Shown here: piece by piece, positions 53,772 through 61,889 of the stretch
How positions within the stretch are numbered: the first letter of the stretch is position 1
Layout of the letters: each line of letters begins with the position of its first letter
DNA from: an uncultured Verrucomicrobia subdivision 3 bacterium
GTDB taxonomy: Bacteria > Verrucomicrobiota > Verrucomicrobiia > Limisphaerales > UBA11358
DNA: 64,000 nucleotides
Assembly: GCA_903922735.1 (NCBI GenBank)
Contig: CAIXUZ010000036.1
Span: forward strand, 86,614-150,613
Direction: 5' to 3'
The notes under the pieces: generated by a model
The model's input: only the letters and a program-made list of their open reading frames with translations
Databases searched by the model: none
What the model was told of the DNA's origin: nothing
Translations under genes and position numbers: made by a program

Positions 53772-54572
53772 ATGGCCGCAGCCTTAAGAGAATCGTCCCC
53801 GGTTCAACCAACCGAAGCCATGGGCACAATTAAGGATTCCGTCCGGCTACTGGCGGGCTCGTCGGCGCACTACACCGTGCGGCTGGGCGGCTTGGCTGAG
53901 GAATTGCGGGCCGCCCAGATGTTGCGGTTCCAGGTTTTTAACGTCGAACTCAATGAAGGGCTCCCGCAATCCCACAGCACCGGGCTGGATTCGGATGCCT
54001 TTGATTCGGTTTGCGACCATCTGTTAGTCGAACACCTGCCCACCAAGCAAATCGTCGGCACCTACCGGCTGCAAACCGGCGAGGCGGCCCAAAAAAATCT
54101 CGGCTATTACAGCGAACAGGAATTTGACTTCAAACCCTTTGAGCCGTTCCGGAAACAAATCGTGGAATTGGGACGGGCCTGCGTGGAAAAACAACACCGC
54201 AACCTCATCGTGCTGGGCCTGCTGTGGAAGGGCATCGCCGATTATGCCACCCAGCGCGGCGGACGCTATCTGATTGGCTGCAGTTCGCTGACTTCGCAGG
54301 ATTCAGGCGAGGGCGCGGCTGCCTATGAAGAACTTTCGAAAAAGTATCTTCCGGAACCCGCCTGGCGCACCATTCCCTTGCCGGCCTATGCCTGTCCGCT
54401 GGAGCAGAAAACCGCCGCCGAAATCCCCAAACTCCTGCGCGCCTATCTGACGGTCGGCGCCAAAATCTGCGGACCGCCGGCGCTGGACCGGCAGTTCAAG
54501 ACCATTGATTTTCTGACCTTGATGGATTTGGCTACGATGTCACAGAAAACCCGCGAACGCTACTTTAGCTGA
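53772..54572 (+). CDS. olsB: OlsB-like ornithine-acyl-ACP N-acyltransferase
   Basis: A 266-residue GNAT-fold acyltransferase of the OlsB/Acetyltransf_5 type. Core blocks are RAAQMLRFQVFNVELNEGL, VCDHLLVEHLPTKQIVGTYR, QEFDFKPFEPFRKQIVELGR and VLGLLWKGIADYATQRGGRYLIGCSS. OlsB acylates ornithine with a 3-hydroxy fatty acid from ACP to make lyso-ornithine lipid. ATG 53772 is followed by an unusual Ser/Pro-rich leader of about 15 residues; an internal ATG at codon 17 (MGTIKDSV) is an alternative start. The adjacent PlsC-like gene, starting 13 bp after its stop, would add the second acyl chain. Confidence 0.83.
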   Translation: MAAALRESSPVQPTEAMGTIKDSVRLLAGSSAHYTVRLGGLAEELRAAQMLRFQVFNVELNEGLPQSHSTGLDSDAFDSVCDHLLVEHLPTKQIVGTYRLQTGEAAQKNLGYYSEQEFDFKPFEPFRKQIVELGRACVEKQHRNLIVLGLLWKGIADYATQRGGRYLIGCSSLTSQDSGEGAAAYEELSKKYLPEPAWRTIPLPAYACPLEQKTAAEIPKLLRAYLTVGAKICGPPALDRQFKTIDFLTLMDLATMSQKTRERYFS

Positions 54573-54585
54573 ACGAGTCTTTAAC

Positions 54586-55323
54586 ATGACGCCACGCGCC
54601 GCCGGAAAACTCGCCTGGTTTTTTGCCCAGATTGCAGTGGACGTGACCGATTATTTATTCCGCACGGCATTCGTTTCCAAAAATTCCAAGCGTGCCGCCC
54701 GCGCCGCATGGCTGCAACACGCCTGCCGCCGGCACCTAAAGATTTTCGGCTATACCGCGAACGTCTCCGGCGACATTCCCCAAAGCGGCCTGCTCGTCAG
54801 CAATCACTTGAGCTACCTCGATATTCTGGCGATTTGCTCCACCGCGCCGGCGGCATTTGTTTCCAAGGCAGAGGTGCGGCGCTGGCCGCTGTTCGGCTGG
54901 CTGGCGGCGATGGGGGGAACGGTTTTCATCGAACGCGAACGCCGCACGCACGTTGGTGAAGTGAACCGCGAAATTGAAAACGCGCTGGCCGAGGGCGTGC
55001 TGGTCGTGGTGTTTCCCGAAGGCACGAGTTCCGACGGTCAGACGGTACTGCCATTCCGCGCCCCGCTGCTGGAACCGGCCCTGCGCGGCGGCCACGAGAT
55101 TGCCACCGCCTGGATTCACTACGAACTGCCCGAGGGCGACGCAAAACAGGAAGTCTGCTATTGGGGCGACCACACATTTTTCCCGCACCTCATCCATTTG
55201 CTTGGAAAAAAATCCGTCCGTGCCACGCTGCGCTTTGGCCGGTTTCAACGCACCACCGACGACCGCAAAGAACTGGCGAGGCAATTACGCGAGGCGATTT
55301 TGGCGTTGAAGGCGAAAAGCTGA
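54586..55323 (+). CDS. PlsC-like 1-acyl-sn-glycerol-3-phosphate/lyso-lipid acyltransferase
   Basis: A 245-residue PlsC-family acyltransferase. The catalytic H(X4)D motif is NHLSYLD (His74, Asp79), followed by FVSKAEVRRWPLFGWLAAMGG, FIERERR and the FPEGTSSDG block (143-151). The N-terminal 30 residues are amphipathic/hydrophobic, membrane-associating. As its gene lies 13 bp after olsB, it is a candidate OlsA (lyso-ornithine lipid O-acyltransferase); an ordinary phosphatidate role is equally possible from sequence. Confidence 0.85.
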   Translation: MTPRAAGKLAWFFAQIAVDVTDYLFRTAFVSKNSKRAARAAWLQHACRRHLKIFGYTANVSGDIPQSGLLVSNHLSYLDILAICSTAPAAFVSKAEVRRWPLFGWLAAMGGTVFIERERRTHVGEVNREIENALAEGVLVVVFPEGTSSDGQTVLPFRAPLLEPALRGGHEIATAWIHYELPEGDAKQEVCYWGDHTFFPHLIHLLGKKSVRATLRFGRFQRTTDDRKELARQLREAILALKAKS

Positions 55324-55328
55324 AAATC

Positions 55329-55865
55329 CTACCACTTCACCGGCACGGTCAGTTTTTTCCCGAAGCGGTTGGCGTAATGAAGCTGCCGGTGCTGCACGCC
55401 GTATTCGTGGACGAGCTTGGTGATTTTCACGTCGTAGCAGCAATACTCGGCGATCTCCGCCAGCTTGCCGTCCTTGAACCAGCGGATCGCCTGCAAACCT
55501 TCCGCCGTTTTTTCCACGTTGAACGTCGCTGTGGCGATGGAATCCAGCGAAAGCCGGTGGCCGAGCGTGTCGTTCAAGATCACAAGCATATCCAGCGTCG
55601 GCAACTGCGTCAGGTCGAACGCCGTGTAGCCGTGCAATACCTCGTAATCGAACCGCAGATTGTTGAAGCCCACCACGAGATCGGCGCGCTGCAGGTCGGT
55701 GATCAAATCATTCACCTGCTTCTCGCCGTAAATTTTATATTCGCCAGCAGCCGTGCTGTAAGTCACGCCCACGCTCATGCCCATCTTTGAAATATTGCCC
55801 CAGCCGCCAACTTCCTCGGCGGATTTCTGCGTTTCCAAATCAAAATAGACAATGTTCCTGGCCAC
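55329..55865 (-). CDS. DEDD-type 3'-5' exonuclease-like protein (RNase H-like fold)
   Basis: A 178-residue protein of the DEDD exonuclease/RNase H-like superfamily. FDLETQ gives Asp9 and Glu11, VVGFNNLRFDYEVL gives the second Asp near 73, and AEYCCYDVKITKLV gives the YxxxD-type Asp near 143. YprB/DnaQ-like proteins of this size cut DNA or RNA 3' ends. The exact substrate is not known. It is convergent with the PlsC-like gene, and heptamers lie immediately upstream of its start. Confidence 0.8.
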   Translation of the reverse strand: MARNIVYFDLETQKSAEEVGGWGNISKMGMSVGVTYSTAAGEYKIYGEKQVNDLITDLQRADLVVGFNNLRFDYEVLHGYTAFDLTQLPTLDMLVILNDTLGHRLSLDSIATATFNVEKTAEGLQAIRWFKDGKLAEIAEYCCYDVKITKLVHEYGVQHRQLHYANRFGKKLTVPVKW

Positions 55866-55872
55866 ACAACAA

Positions 55873-55900
55873 ATTTACGATTTATGATTTATGATTTACG
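55873..55900. repeat. Heptamer array upstream of the exonuclease gene
   Basis: Four 7-bp units: atttacg, atttatg, atttatg, atttacg, directly before the minus-strand start at 55865. A change in unit number would alter the spacing of any promoter or ribosome-binding element here. Confidence 0.65.
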
Positions 55901-56022
55901 AGCTTTTTCCACCAATGGAATGCCTTGGCATGCTGGGAACCCATTTTGCCTGAAAAGCTGAGGCCGGTGGGCTAATTGATTCATGGCTTGAAGAATTTTC
56001 CGGACCGGCCCACATTTTCCCC

Positions 56023-56598
56023 ATGGCTTTGACCCCTTCCACCATGCTGGCGATCGGCACAACCGCGCCCGATTTCCACCTGCCGGACACCGACGGAAAA
56101 ATTGTCTCGCTCGCCGACTTAAATAGCCAGGCTGCGCTCGCCGTAATTTTCATGTGCAACCACTGCCCCTACGTCGTCCACATCCGCGCCGGCCTCGCAA
56201 AACTCGCGCACGACTACATACCGCGTGGCGTCGGATTCGTCGGCATCAATGCCAACGATGCAAAAAATTATCCCGCCGACAGCCCGGCCCGGATGAAGGA
56301 TGAAGTAAAGGCCGCTGGCTACATTTTTCCCTATCTTTACGACGAAACGCAAACGGTGGCCAAAGCCTACCGCGCCGCCTGCACGCCGGATATTTTTCTC
56401 TTTGATCGCGGCCGCCGCCTCGTCTATCGCGGCCAGTTTGACGCCAGCCGTCCGGGCAATGGCATTCCTGTGACGGGAAAAGATTTACGAAACGCCCTTG
56501 AGGCGGTGCTGGCGGGAAAACCGGCTTCTGAAATGCAGGTCGCCAGCCTCGGTTGTAACATCAAATGGAAAGCTGGCAATGAGCCGGAGTATTTTTGA
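56023..56598 (+). CDS. Thioredoxin-fold redoxin (AhpC/TSA-type) protein
   Basis: A 191-residue thioredoxin-fold protein. IGTTAPDFHLPDTDGKIVSL opens the fold and the active site is MCNHCPYV (Cys45, Cys48), a CxxC rather than peroxiredoxin single-Cys pattern. DIFLFDRGRRLVYRGQFD closes the fold. There is no signal peptide, so a cytoplasmic thiol-disulfide role is likely. Such CNHCPYV proteins are common but little studied. Alone in its orientation between the exonuclease and the next minus-strand gene. Confidence 0.87.
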   Translation: MALTPSTMLAIGTTAPDFHLPDTDGKIVSLADLNSQAALAVIFMCNHCPYVVHIRAGLAKLAHDYIPRGVGFVGINANDAKNYPADSPARMKDEVKAAGYIFPYLYDETQTVAKAYRAACTPDIFLFDRGRRLVYRGQFDASRPGNGIPVTGKDLRNALEAVLAGKPASEMQVASLGCNIKWKAGNEPEYF

Positions 56599-56609
56599 GC
56601 GGGCGGTAC

Positions 56610-57158
56610 CTAGCTTTCCGCTTTCGAGGAAAACTGTCCGTCCTTGTCCTTGAACAGCAGATTGAACGTCGTCAGCGAACCATAGCAGCGCGTGACGTAT
56701 TGCTGCATTTCCACTTTTTCGCCGTCCGTCAACACCGGATGCGCGTTGATTTTTTGTTCCAGCACCCGCAACTGGTTCCGGATGCCCACCAGCTTGTGAA
56801 AGAAAACCTCCAGCGGCACTTCCTTGGTCTGCAACGCCAGATCCGACGGATGTAAAACCAGTTTCCCCTTGTGCCAGCGGACGCCGAGCTGCTCGATCAC
56901 CGCATCCGGTTTCTCAAACCCAAGCCGCTCGATGACGCCTTCAATGGTGGACGCCACAAACTGGCCGAGCGGCATCTCCAACCCGGAGACCGCCACGCTT
57001 GGCTCGGCGGGCACGAGACCGCTTAATTCCGGCTCTATGACCCGCACGGCATCGCCAAACCGAATTTCGGCGGTCTGTTCCGAAATGGTTTTGACCGTGC
57101 CGATGCCGTATTGCGGATGCCGGACCGACAAGCCGATGGTGAGAGATTGGATCTTCAT
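56610..57158 (-). CDS. Hypothetical protein with SH3-like N-terminus
   Basis: A 182-residue cytoplasmic protein. The N-terminus (LTIGLSVRHPQYGIGTVKTI) resembles the small SH3-like domain of CarD/DUF3553-type proteins. The C-terminal half is helical with a coiled-coil-like stretch (FFHKLVGIRNQLRVLEQKI) and no recognised domain. It is 18 bp downstream of gmhA on the same strand. No function proposed. Confidence 0.7.
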   Translation of the reverse strand: MKIQSLTIGLSVRHPQYGIGTVKTISEQTAEIRFGDAVRVIEPELSGLVPAEPSVAVSGLEMPLGQFVASTIEGVIERLGFEKPDAVIEQLGVRWHKGKLVLHPSDLALQTKEVPLEVFFHKLVGIRNQLRVLEQKINAHPVLTDGEKVEMQQYVTRCYGSLTTFNLLFKDKDGQFSSKAES

Positions 57159-57175
57159 CTAATCTTCTTCTGATT

Positions 57176-57748
57176 TCAATTCCGGGGAAGCTTTTCTTCG
57201 ACGATTTCACAGAGCGCGTGATACAAGACTTTTTGCGCCTCCTGAATCCGCGCCGTCACCGTGCCAGGCGCGATCAAATCAATCGTCGCAATCCCCTTCG
57301 TGAAACCGCCGTCGCGGCCGAGAAACGCGATGCTCTCCACGCCCTTGCGTTTGGCTTCTTCCAGCGCCCGGACAATATTTTTGGATTTGCCGCTCGTGGT
57401 GATGGCGATAAGCAGGTCGCCTTTTTCCGCAAGGCCCCAGACCTGCCGCGCAAAAATCTCGTCGGCGTGGTAATCATTGCACACGGCGGTCAGGTATTCA
57501 CCGTTGGCGGTGAGCGAAATGGCCGGATACGGCCGGCGTTCTTGCTTGAAACGGCAGAGGAATTCTGTGGCAAGGTGCGTGGCGTCCGATGCGCTGCCAC
57601 CGTTGCCGCAGACCAGCAGCTTGTGGCCGCCCGTCAACGCGCGCAGAACGAGCAGCGCCGCACGGTCAAGCGGCTCCTCCAGCGCGGACAAACTGCGGAG
57701 CGTGGCGACGGAATCTTCGATGGCGCGTTGCAAATGACTCATGCCCAC
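57176..57748 (-). CDS. gmhA: SIS-domain sedoheptulose-7-phosphate isomerase
   Basis: A 190-residue GmhA-like isomerase that turns sedoheptulose 7-phosphate into D-glycero-D-manno-heptose 7-phosphate, first step of ADP-heptose for LPS core. LLVCGNGGSASDATHLATE (Cys47 onward) is the sugar-phosphate loop, followed by YHADEIFARQVWGLAEKGDLL and ITTSGKSKNIVRALEEA. The start may be ATG 57748 or 57742; both fit. It suggests a Gram-negative outer membrane with heptose-containing LPS. Divergent from parE, with a 128-bp intergenic region. Confidence 0.9.
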   Translation of the reverse strand: MGMSHLQRAIEDSVATLRSLSALEEPLDRAALLVLRALTGGHKLLVCGNGGSASDATHLATEFLCRFKQERRPYPAISLTANGEYLTAVCNDYHADEIFARQVWGLAEKGDLLIAITTSGKSKNIVRALEEAKRKGVESIAFLGRDGGFTKGIATIDLIAPGTVTARIQEAQKVLYHALCEIVEEKLPRN

Positions 57749-57876
57749 AGCCTAATTGCCCACGCCTGAAAGAAAAGGCGAAACCAGCGATGCCAGAGGC
57801 ACGCCCCAAATTGAATTCTTAAAGTTTCGCATTTTCATTTTCCGCATTTCGACTAATTTCTCCGCGCACGATTTCT

Positions 57877-59724
57877 ATGGCTGAAAAACCGACACCTGTT
57901 TACGACGAGAGCAAGATCAAGACGCTGAGTTCGCTGGAGCACATCCGGCTGCGCACGGGCATGTATATCGGGCGCATCGGCACCGGCGCGCATCCCGACG
58001 ACGGCTGCTACGTCCTGCTCAAGGAGGTGGTGGACAACGCGATTGACGAATACATCATGGGCCACGGCAAGGAGGTCGCCATCAACATCGAGGGCAACCG
58101 CGTGGCCGTGCGCGATTACGGGCGCGGCATCCCGCTGGGCAAGGTCGTGGACTGTGTTTCCAAGATCAACACCGGCGCGAAATACAACGACGAGGTGTTC
58201 CAATTCAGCGTCGGCCTCAACGGCGTCGGCACCAAGGCGGTCAACGCGCTGTCAAAAAACTTTTTTGTGCGCAGCCATCGCGACGGCGAATTCGCCGAGG
58301 CCAGCTTCAAGATTGGGAAATTAAAGAAAGAAGATTCGGGTAAAACCAAAGAACCTAACGGTACGCTGATCGAATTCGAGCCGGATGAGAGCATTTTCAA
58401 GGAAAGCGCGTTTCGCCTCGAACACATCGAGCGCCGGCTGCGGCATTACAGTTATCTCAACACCGGGCTGAAGCTGATTTTGAAGACGCCGGAACTGGCC
58501 GAGCCCAAGGTGTTTCAATCGCGCCATGGCCTGATGGATCTCGTGATGGAAGACCTCGCGAGCGACGGCAGCGAGCCGATTTACGCGCCGCTGCATTATG
58601 CGGGCAAGACGCTGGAGTTCTGCTTCACGCACAGTAATTCCCGCTACGGCGAGACGTTTTTTTCCTTCGTCAACGGCCAATACACGAGCGATGGCGGCAC
58701 GCATTTGAGCGCGTTCCGAGAGGGTTTGCTCAAGGCGGTCAACGAATACGGCAACACCAAATACGAGGGTGACGACGTGCGCGAATGCATGGTCGGCGCC
58801 GTGGCCATCCGGCTGAAAGACCCGGTGTTCGAATCGCAGACGAAGAACAAGCTCGGCAACACGGAAATCCGCACGGAGCTGGTGAACAGCGTCCGCGAAG
58901 AATTACTCCATTTCTTCCAGCGCAACAAAGCCATCGCCGAGACGATCATGGCGAAGGTGAAAGACACGCAGCAATTGCGGAAGGAATTACAGGACGTGAA
59001 AAAACTTTCGCGCGAACGGGCAAAGGCAATTTCACTGCGCATCCCGCAGTTGAAGGACTGCAAGAATCATTTCGACAAGAAGAAGGAAAAGGGCAAGGGC
59101 ACGATGGTCTTCATCTGCGAAGGTCAATCCGCCGCCGGTTCCATCACGAGCTGCCGCGACGTGAATAACCAGGCCGTGTTCGTGCTCAAGGGCAAGCCGC
59201 TCAACGTCTGGGATCTCAAGCGCGACGTGATGTATAAGAACGACGAGATGTATAATCTCATGCAGGCGTTGCAGGTTGAAGACACCACCGAGAGCCTGCG
59301 CTACGAGAAGGTCATTCTCGCGACCGACGCGGACGTGGACGGCTTGCACATCCGGAACTTGATGATCACGTATTTCTTCAAGTTCTTCGAGCAACTCGTC
59401 CACGATGGCCACGTTTTTATTTTGGAAACGCCGCTGTTCCGCGTGCGCAACAAACAGGAGACAATTTACTGCTATAGCGAAGCCGAGCGTGATACGGCTG
59501 CCACAAAACTGGGCGGCAAACCGGAGATCACGCGGTTCAAAGGCTTGGGAGAAATCAGCCCAAAGGAGTTCCAGCAATTCATCGGCAAACAAATGCGTCT
59601 GAGCAAAGTCGAATACGCGCCGCGCGCCGAGTCGGGACAAATTTTTGATTTTTACATGGGCAAGAACACGCCCGAGCGCAAGGACTACATCATGGACAGC
59701 CTCGTGGTGCCGGTCGAAGACTAA
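57877..59724 (+). CDS. parE: DNA topoisomerase IV/gyrase-type subunit B
   Basis: A 615-residue type IIA topoisomerase ATPase subunit. The GHKL part has LEHIRLRTGMYIGRIGTG and VDNAIDEYI; the TOPRIM part has FICEGQSAAGS (about 411-421) and ATDADVDGLHIRNLM (about 482-496), with the catalytic Glu and metal-binding aspartates. GyrB-type residue insertions are absent, and the partner next door supports ParE rather than GyrB. Together they relax or decatenate chromosomes. ParC starts 18 bp downstream: one operon. Confidence 0.94.
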   Translation: MAEKPTPVYDESKIKTLSSLEHIRLRTGMYIGRIGTGAHPDDGCYVLLKEVVDNAIDEYIMGHGKEVAINIEGNRVAVRDYGRGIPLGKVVDCVSKINTGAKYNDEVFQFSVGLNGVGTKAVNALSKNFFVRSHRDGEFAEASFKIGKLKKEDSGKTKEPNGTLIEFEPDESIFKESAFRLEHIERRLRHYSYLNTGLKLILKTPELAEPKVFQSRHGLMDLVMEDLASDGSEPIYAPLHYAGKTLEFCFTHSNSRYGETFFSFVNGQYTSDGGTHLSAFREGLLKAVNEYGNTKYEGDDVRECMVGAVAIRLKDPVFESQTKNKLGNTEIRTELVNSVREELLHFFQRNKAIAETIMAKVKDTQQLRKELQDVKKLSRERAKAISLRIPQLKDCKNHFDKKKEKGKGTMVFICEGQSAAGSITSCRDVNNQAVFVLKGKPLNVWDLKRDVMYKNDEMYNLMQALQVEDTTESLRYEKVILATDADVDGLHIRNLMITYFFKFFEQLVHDGHVFILETPLFRVRNKQETIYCYSEAERDTAATKLGGKPEITRFKGLGEISPKEFQQFIGKQMRLSKVEYAPRAESGQIFDFYMGKNTPERKDYIMDSLVVPVED

Positions 59725-59742
59725 CTTTCCCCCATTTTCCAA

Positions 59743-61863
59743 ATGTCAGCCAAACCAAAAAAAGAATCCGGGCAGCCGGAATTGCCCATCGAAGGGGTGC
59801 CATCAGCCGCTCCGATGGAAACAAAAAAGATATCTACCGAAGCCCAGGGCAATGGCAAACAACATGTTGTCGCCGAAGCCGTCGAGGCCATCATCCACAA
59901 ACCGTTCGATCCGAAGAAGCTCGGCGTCGGCTTGCACACCCGCGTGGATCGCGGGTTTCTGGATTACGCCAGCTACGTCATTCGCGACCGTGCGATTCCG
60001 AATCTTGCGGACGGATTAAAGCCGGTGCAACGACGCATCCTTTGGGCATTGCACGAGAAGGATGACGGCCGGTTCATAAAGGTCGCCAACGTCGTCGGCC
60101 ACACAATGCAATACCATCCGCACGGCGACGCGTCCATCGGCGACGCGCTGGTGGTGCTGGCGAACAAACGCTATCTCATCGAAGGCCAGGGCAACTTCGG
60201 CAATATTTTCACCGGCGATCCCGCCGCCGCCTCCCGTTACATCGAGTGCCGGCTGACGGAGCTCGCACGGACGGAGGTTTTCAATGATTCGATCACCGAT
60301 TTTATACCGAGTTACGACGGGCGCAACCATGAGCCGGTGACACTGCCGTGCAAACTGCCGCTCAATCTCATGCTTGGCACGGAAGGCATAGCGGTGGGTT
60401 TGAGCGCACGGATTCTACCGCACAATTTCCCGGAGCTGCTCGAAGCGCAGATCGCGATTCTCAAGAAGCAACCGTTCAAATGCCTGCCGGATTTTCTAAC
60501 CGGCGGCCTGATGGACGCACGCGATTATCAGGACGGCAAAGGCTCGGTGAAAGTCCGCGCCCGGATCAAGACGAAGGACGACTCTACTGTGGTCATCACG
60601 GAAATCCCGCCGACCACCTCGACTGATTCGCTCATCGGCTCCATCGAAGACGCGACGCGCAAGGGCAAGCTGAAGGTGAAATCCATCAACGATTTTACTT
60701 CCGAAACCGTCGAAATCGAAATCAAGTGCCCGACCGGCGTGGATGCGGATAAAATGGTGGATGCGCTTTACGCGTTCACCGATTGCGAAACGACGATTAC
60801 CAGCCGCATCGTCGTCATCAAGGACAACCGCCCGGTGGAACTGACCGTGAGCGAGGTGCTCAAGGAAAATACCGACCAGCTCGTCCGCATCCTCAAGCGC
60901 GAGCTTGATTTGCGTGAAAAAAACCTGCTCGACGAGCTGCATTACCGCACGCTGGAACGCATCTTTATTGAAGAGCGCATCTATAAATTGATCGAGAAGT
61001 GCAAAACGAACGAGGCCGTCATTGCGGCGGTTTACGATGGTTTCAAGCCATTCAAGAAGGAATTGATCCGCGATGTCGCGGACGCCGACGTCGAAAAACT
61101 TTTGCAAGTGCGCATCCGCCGCATTTCGCTCTTCGACATCAACAAACACCGCGAGGAGATGGAGAAGACAAAGGCGGAATTGGAAGAAACGCGCAAGAAT
61201 CTCAAAGGCCTGACCAAATACGTCATCGGCCATCTGGAGGCGTTGCTGGGAAAATACGGGCCGCTCTATCCGCGCCTCACGACCAAGAGCAGTCGTCATG
61301 AAGAAGTGGACGTGAAGGAAGTCGCCTTCAAGGCGTTCAAGGTCGCCTACGACCGTGAGACCGGCTACGTCGGCTACAAGGTTTCCGGTGAGGAGTTCAA
61401 GCTGGAATGCACCAAATTCGATAAAATCCTGCTCGTATTCCGCGACGGCACCTACAAGGTCACCGAGCTGCCGGAAAAATTATTCGTCGGTCAAGAATTA
61501 TTCTACTGCGGCCTGCCGGACCGCGAGAAAGTCTTCACCTGCGCCTACACCGACCGCAACGCGAGCTACCTCAAACGCTTCACGTTCGGCGGCACGATTC
61601 TGAACAAGGCCTATCTCTGCATCCCGGAGAAATCACGCATCTTGTTCTTCGAGCCGGACACGCCGAAGAAGCTTTTTGTCCGCTACAAACCGGCACTGCA
61701 CCAGAAGATTTCGCAGCAGACCTGCGACCCGTCGAAGGTGGATATAAAATCTCCCAAGACACGAGGACGGCAGATTTCGATCAAGGACATCTCGTCCGTC
61801 ACCGCTGAACCGACGCGCGGGTGGGACGAGAAGTCCGCGACAACAGAAATTGTATTCGCATAA
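59743..61863 (+). CDS. parC: DNA topoisomerase IV/gyrase-type subunit A
   Basis: A 706-residue cleavage subunit. The winged-helix region has KPVQRRILWALHEKDDGRF and QYHPHGDASIGDALV; catalytic Tyr166 lies in AAASRYIECRLTELA. The coiled-coil gate with LDELHYRTLERIFIE and the shortened C-terminal domain without clear gyrase-box repeats fit ParC more than GyrA. The first 60 or so residues (Lys/Pro/Glu-rich) are longer than usual. Forms a heterotetramer with ParE. Convergent with the PL11 gene, stops 26 bp apart. Confidence 0.94.
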   Translation: MSAKPKKESGQPELPIEGVPSAAPMETKKISTEAQGNGKQHVVAEAVEAIIHKPFDPKKLGVGLHTRVDRGFLDYASYVIRDRAIPNLADGLKPVQRRILWALHEKDDGRFIKVANVVGHTMQYHPHGDASIGDALVVLANKRYLIEGQGNFGNIFTGDPAAASRYIECRLTELARTEVFNDSITDFIPSYDGRNHEPVTLPCKLPLNLMLGTEGIAVGLSARILPHNFPELLEAQIAILKKQPFKCLPDFLTGGLMDARDYQDGKGSVKVRARIKTKDDSTVVITEIPPTTSTDSLIGSIEDATRKGKLKVKSINDFTSETVEIEIKCPTGVDADKMVDALYAFTDCETTITSRIVVIKDNRPVELTVSEVLKENTDQLVRILKRELDLREKNLLDELHYRTLERIFIEERIYKLIEKCKTNEAVIAAVYDGFKPFKKELIRDVADADVEKLLQVRIRRISLFDINKHREEMEKTKAELEETRKNLKGLTKYVIGHLEALLGKYGPLYPRLTTKSSRHEEVDVKEVAFKAFKVAYDRETGYVGYKVSGEEFKLECTKFDKILLVFRDGTYKVTELPEKLFVGQELFYCGLPDREKVFTCAYTDRNASYLKRFTFGGTILNKAYLCIPEKSRILFFEPDTPKKLFVRYKPALHQKISQQTCDPSKVDIKSPKTRGRQISIKDISSVTAEPTRGWDEKSATTEIVFA

Positions 61864-61889
61864 ACCCGGCTAGGTTTAATCCTAAAGAA

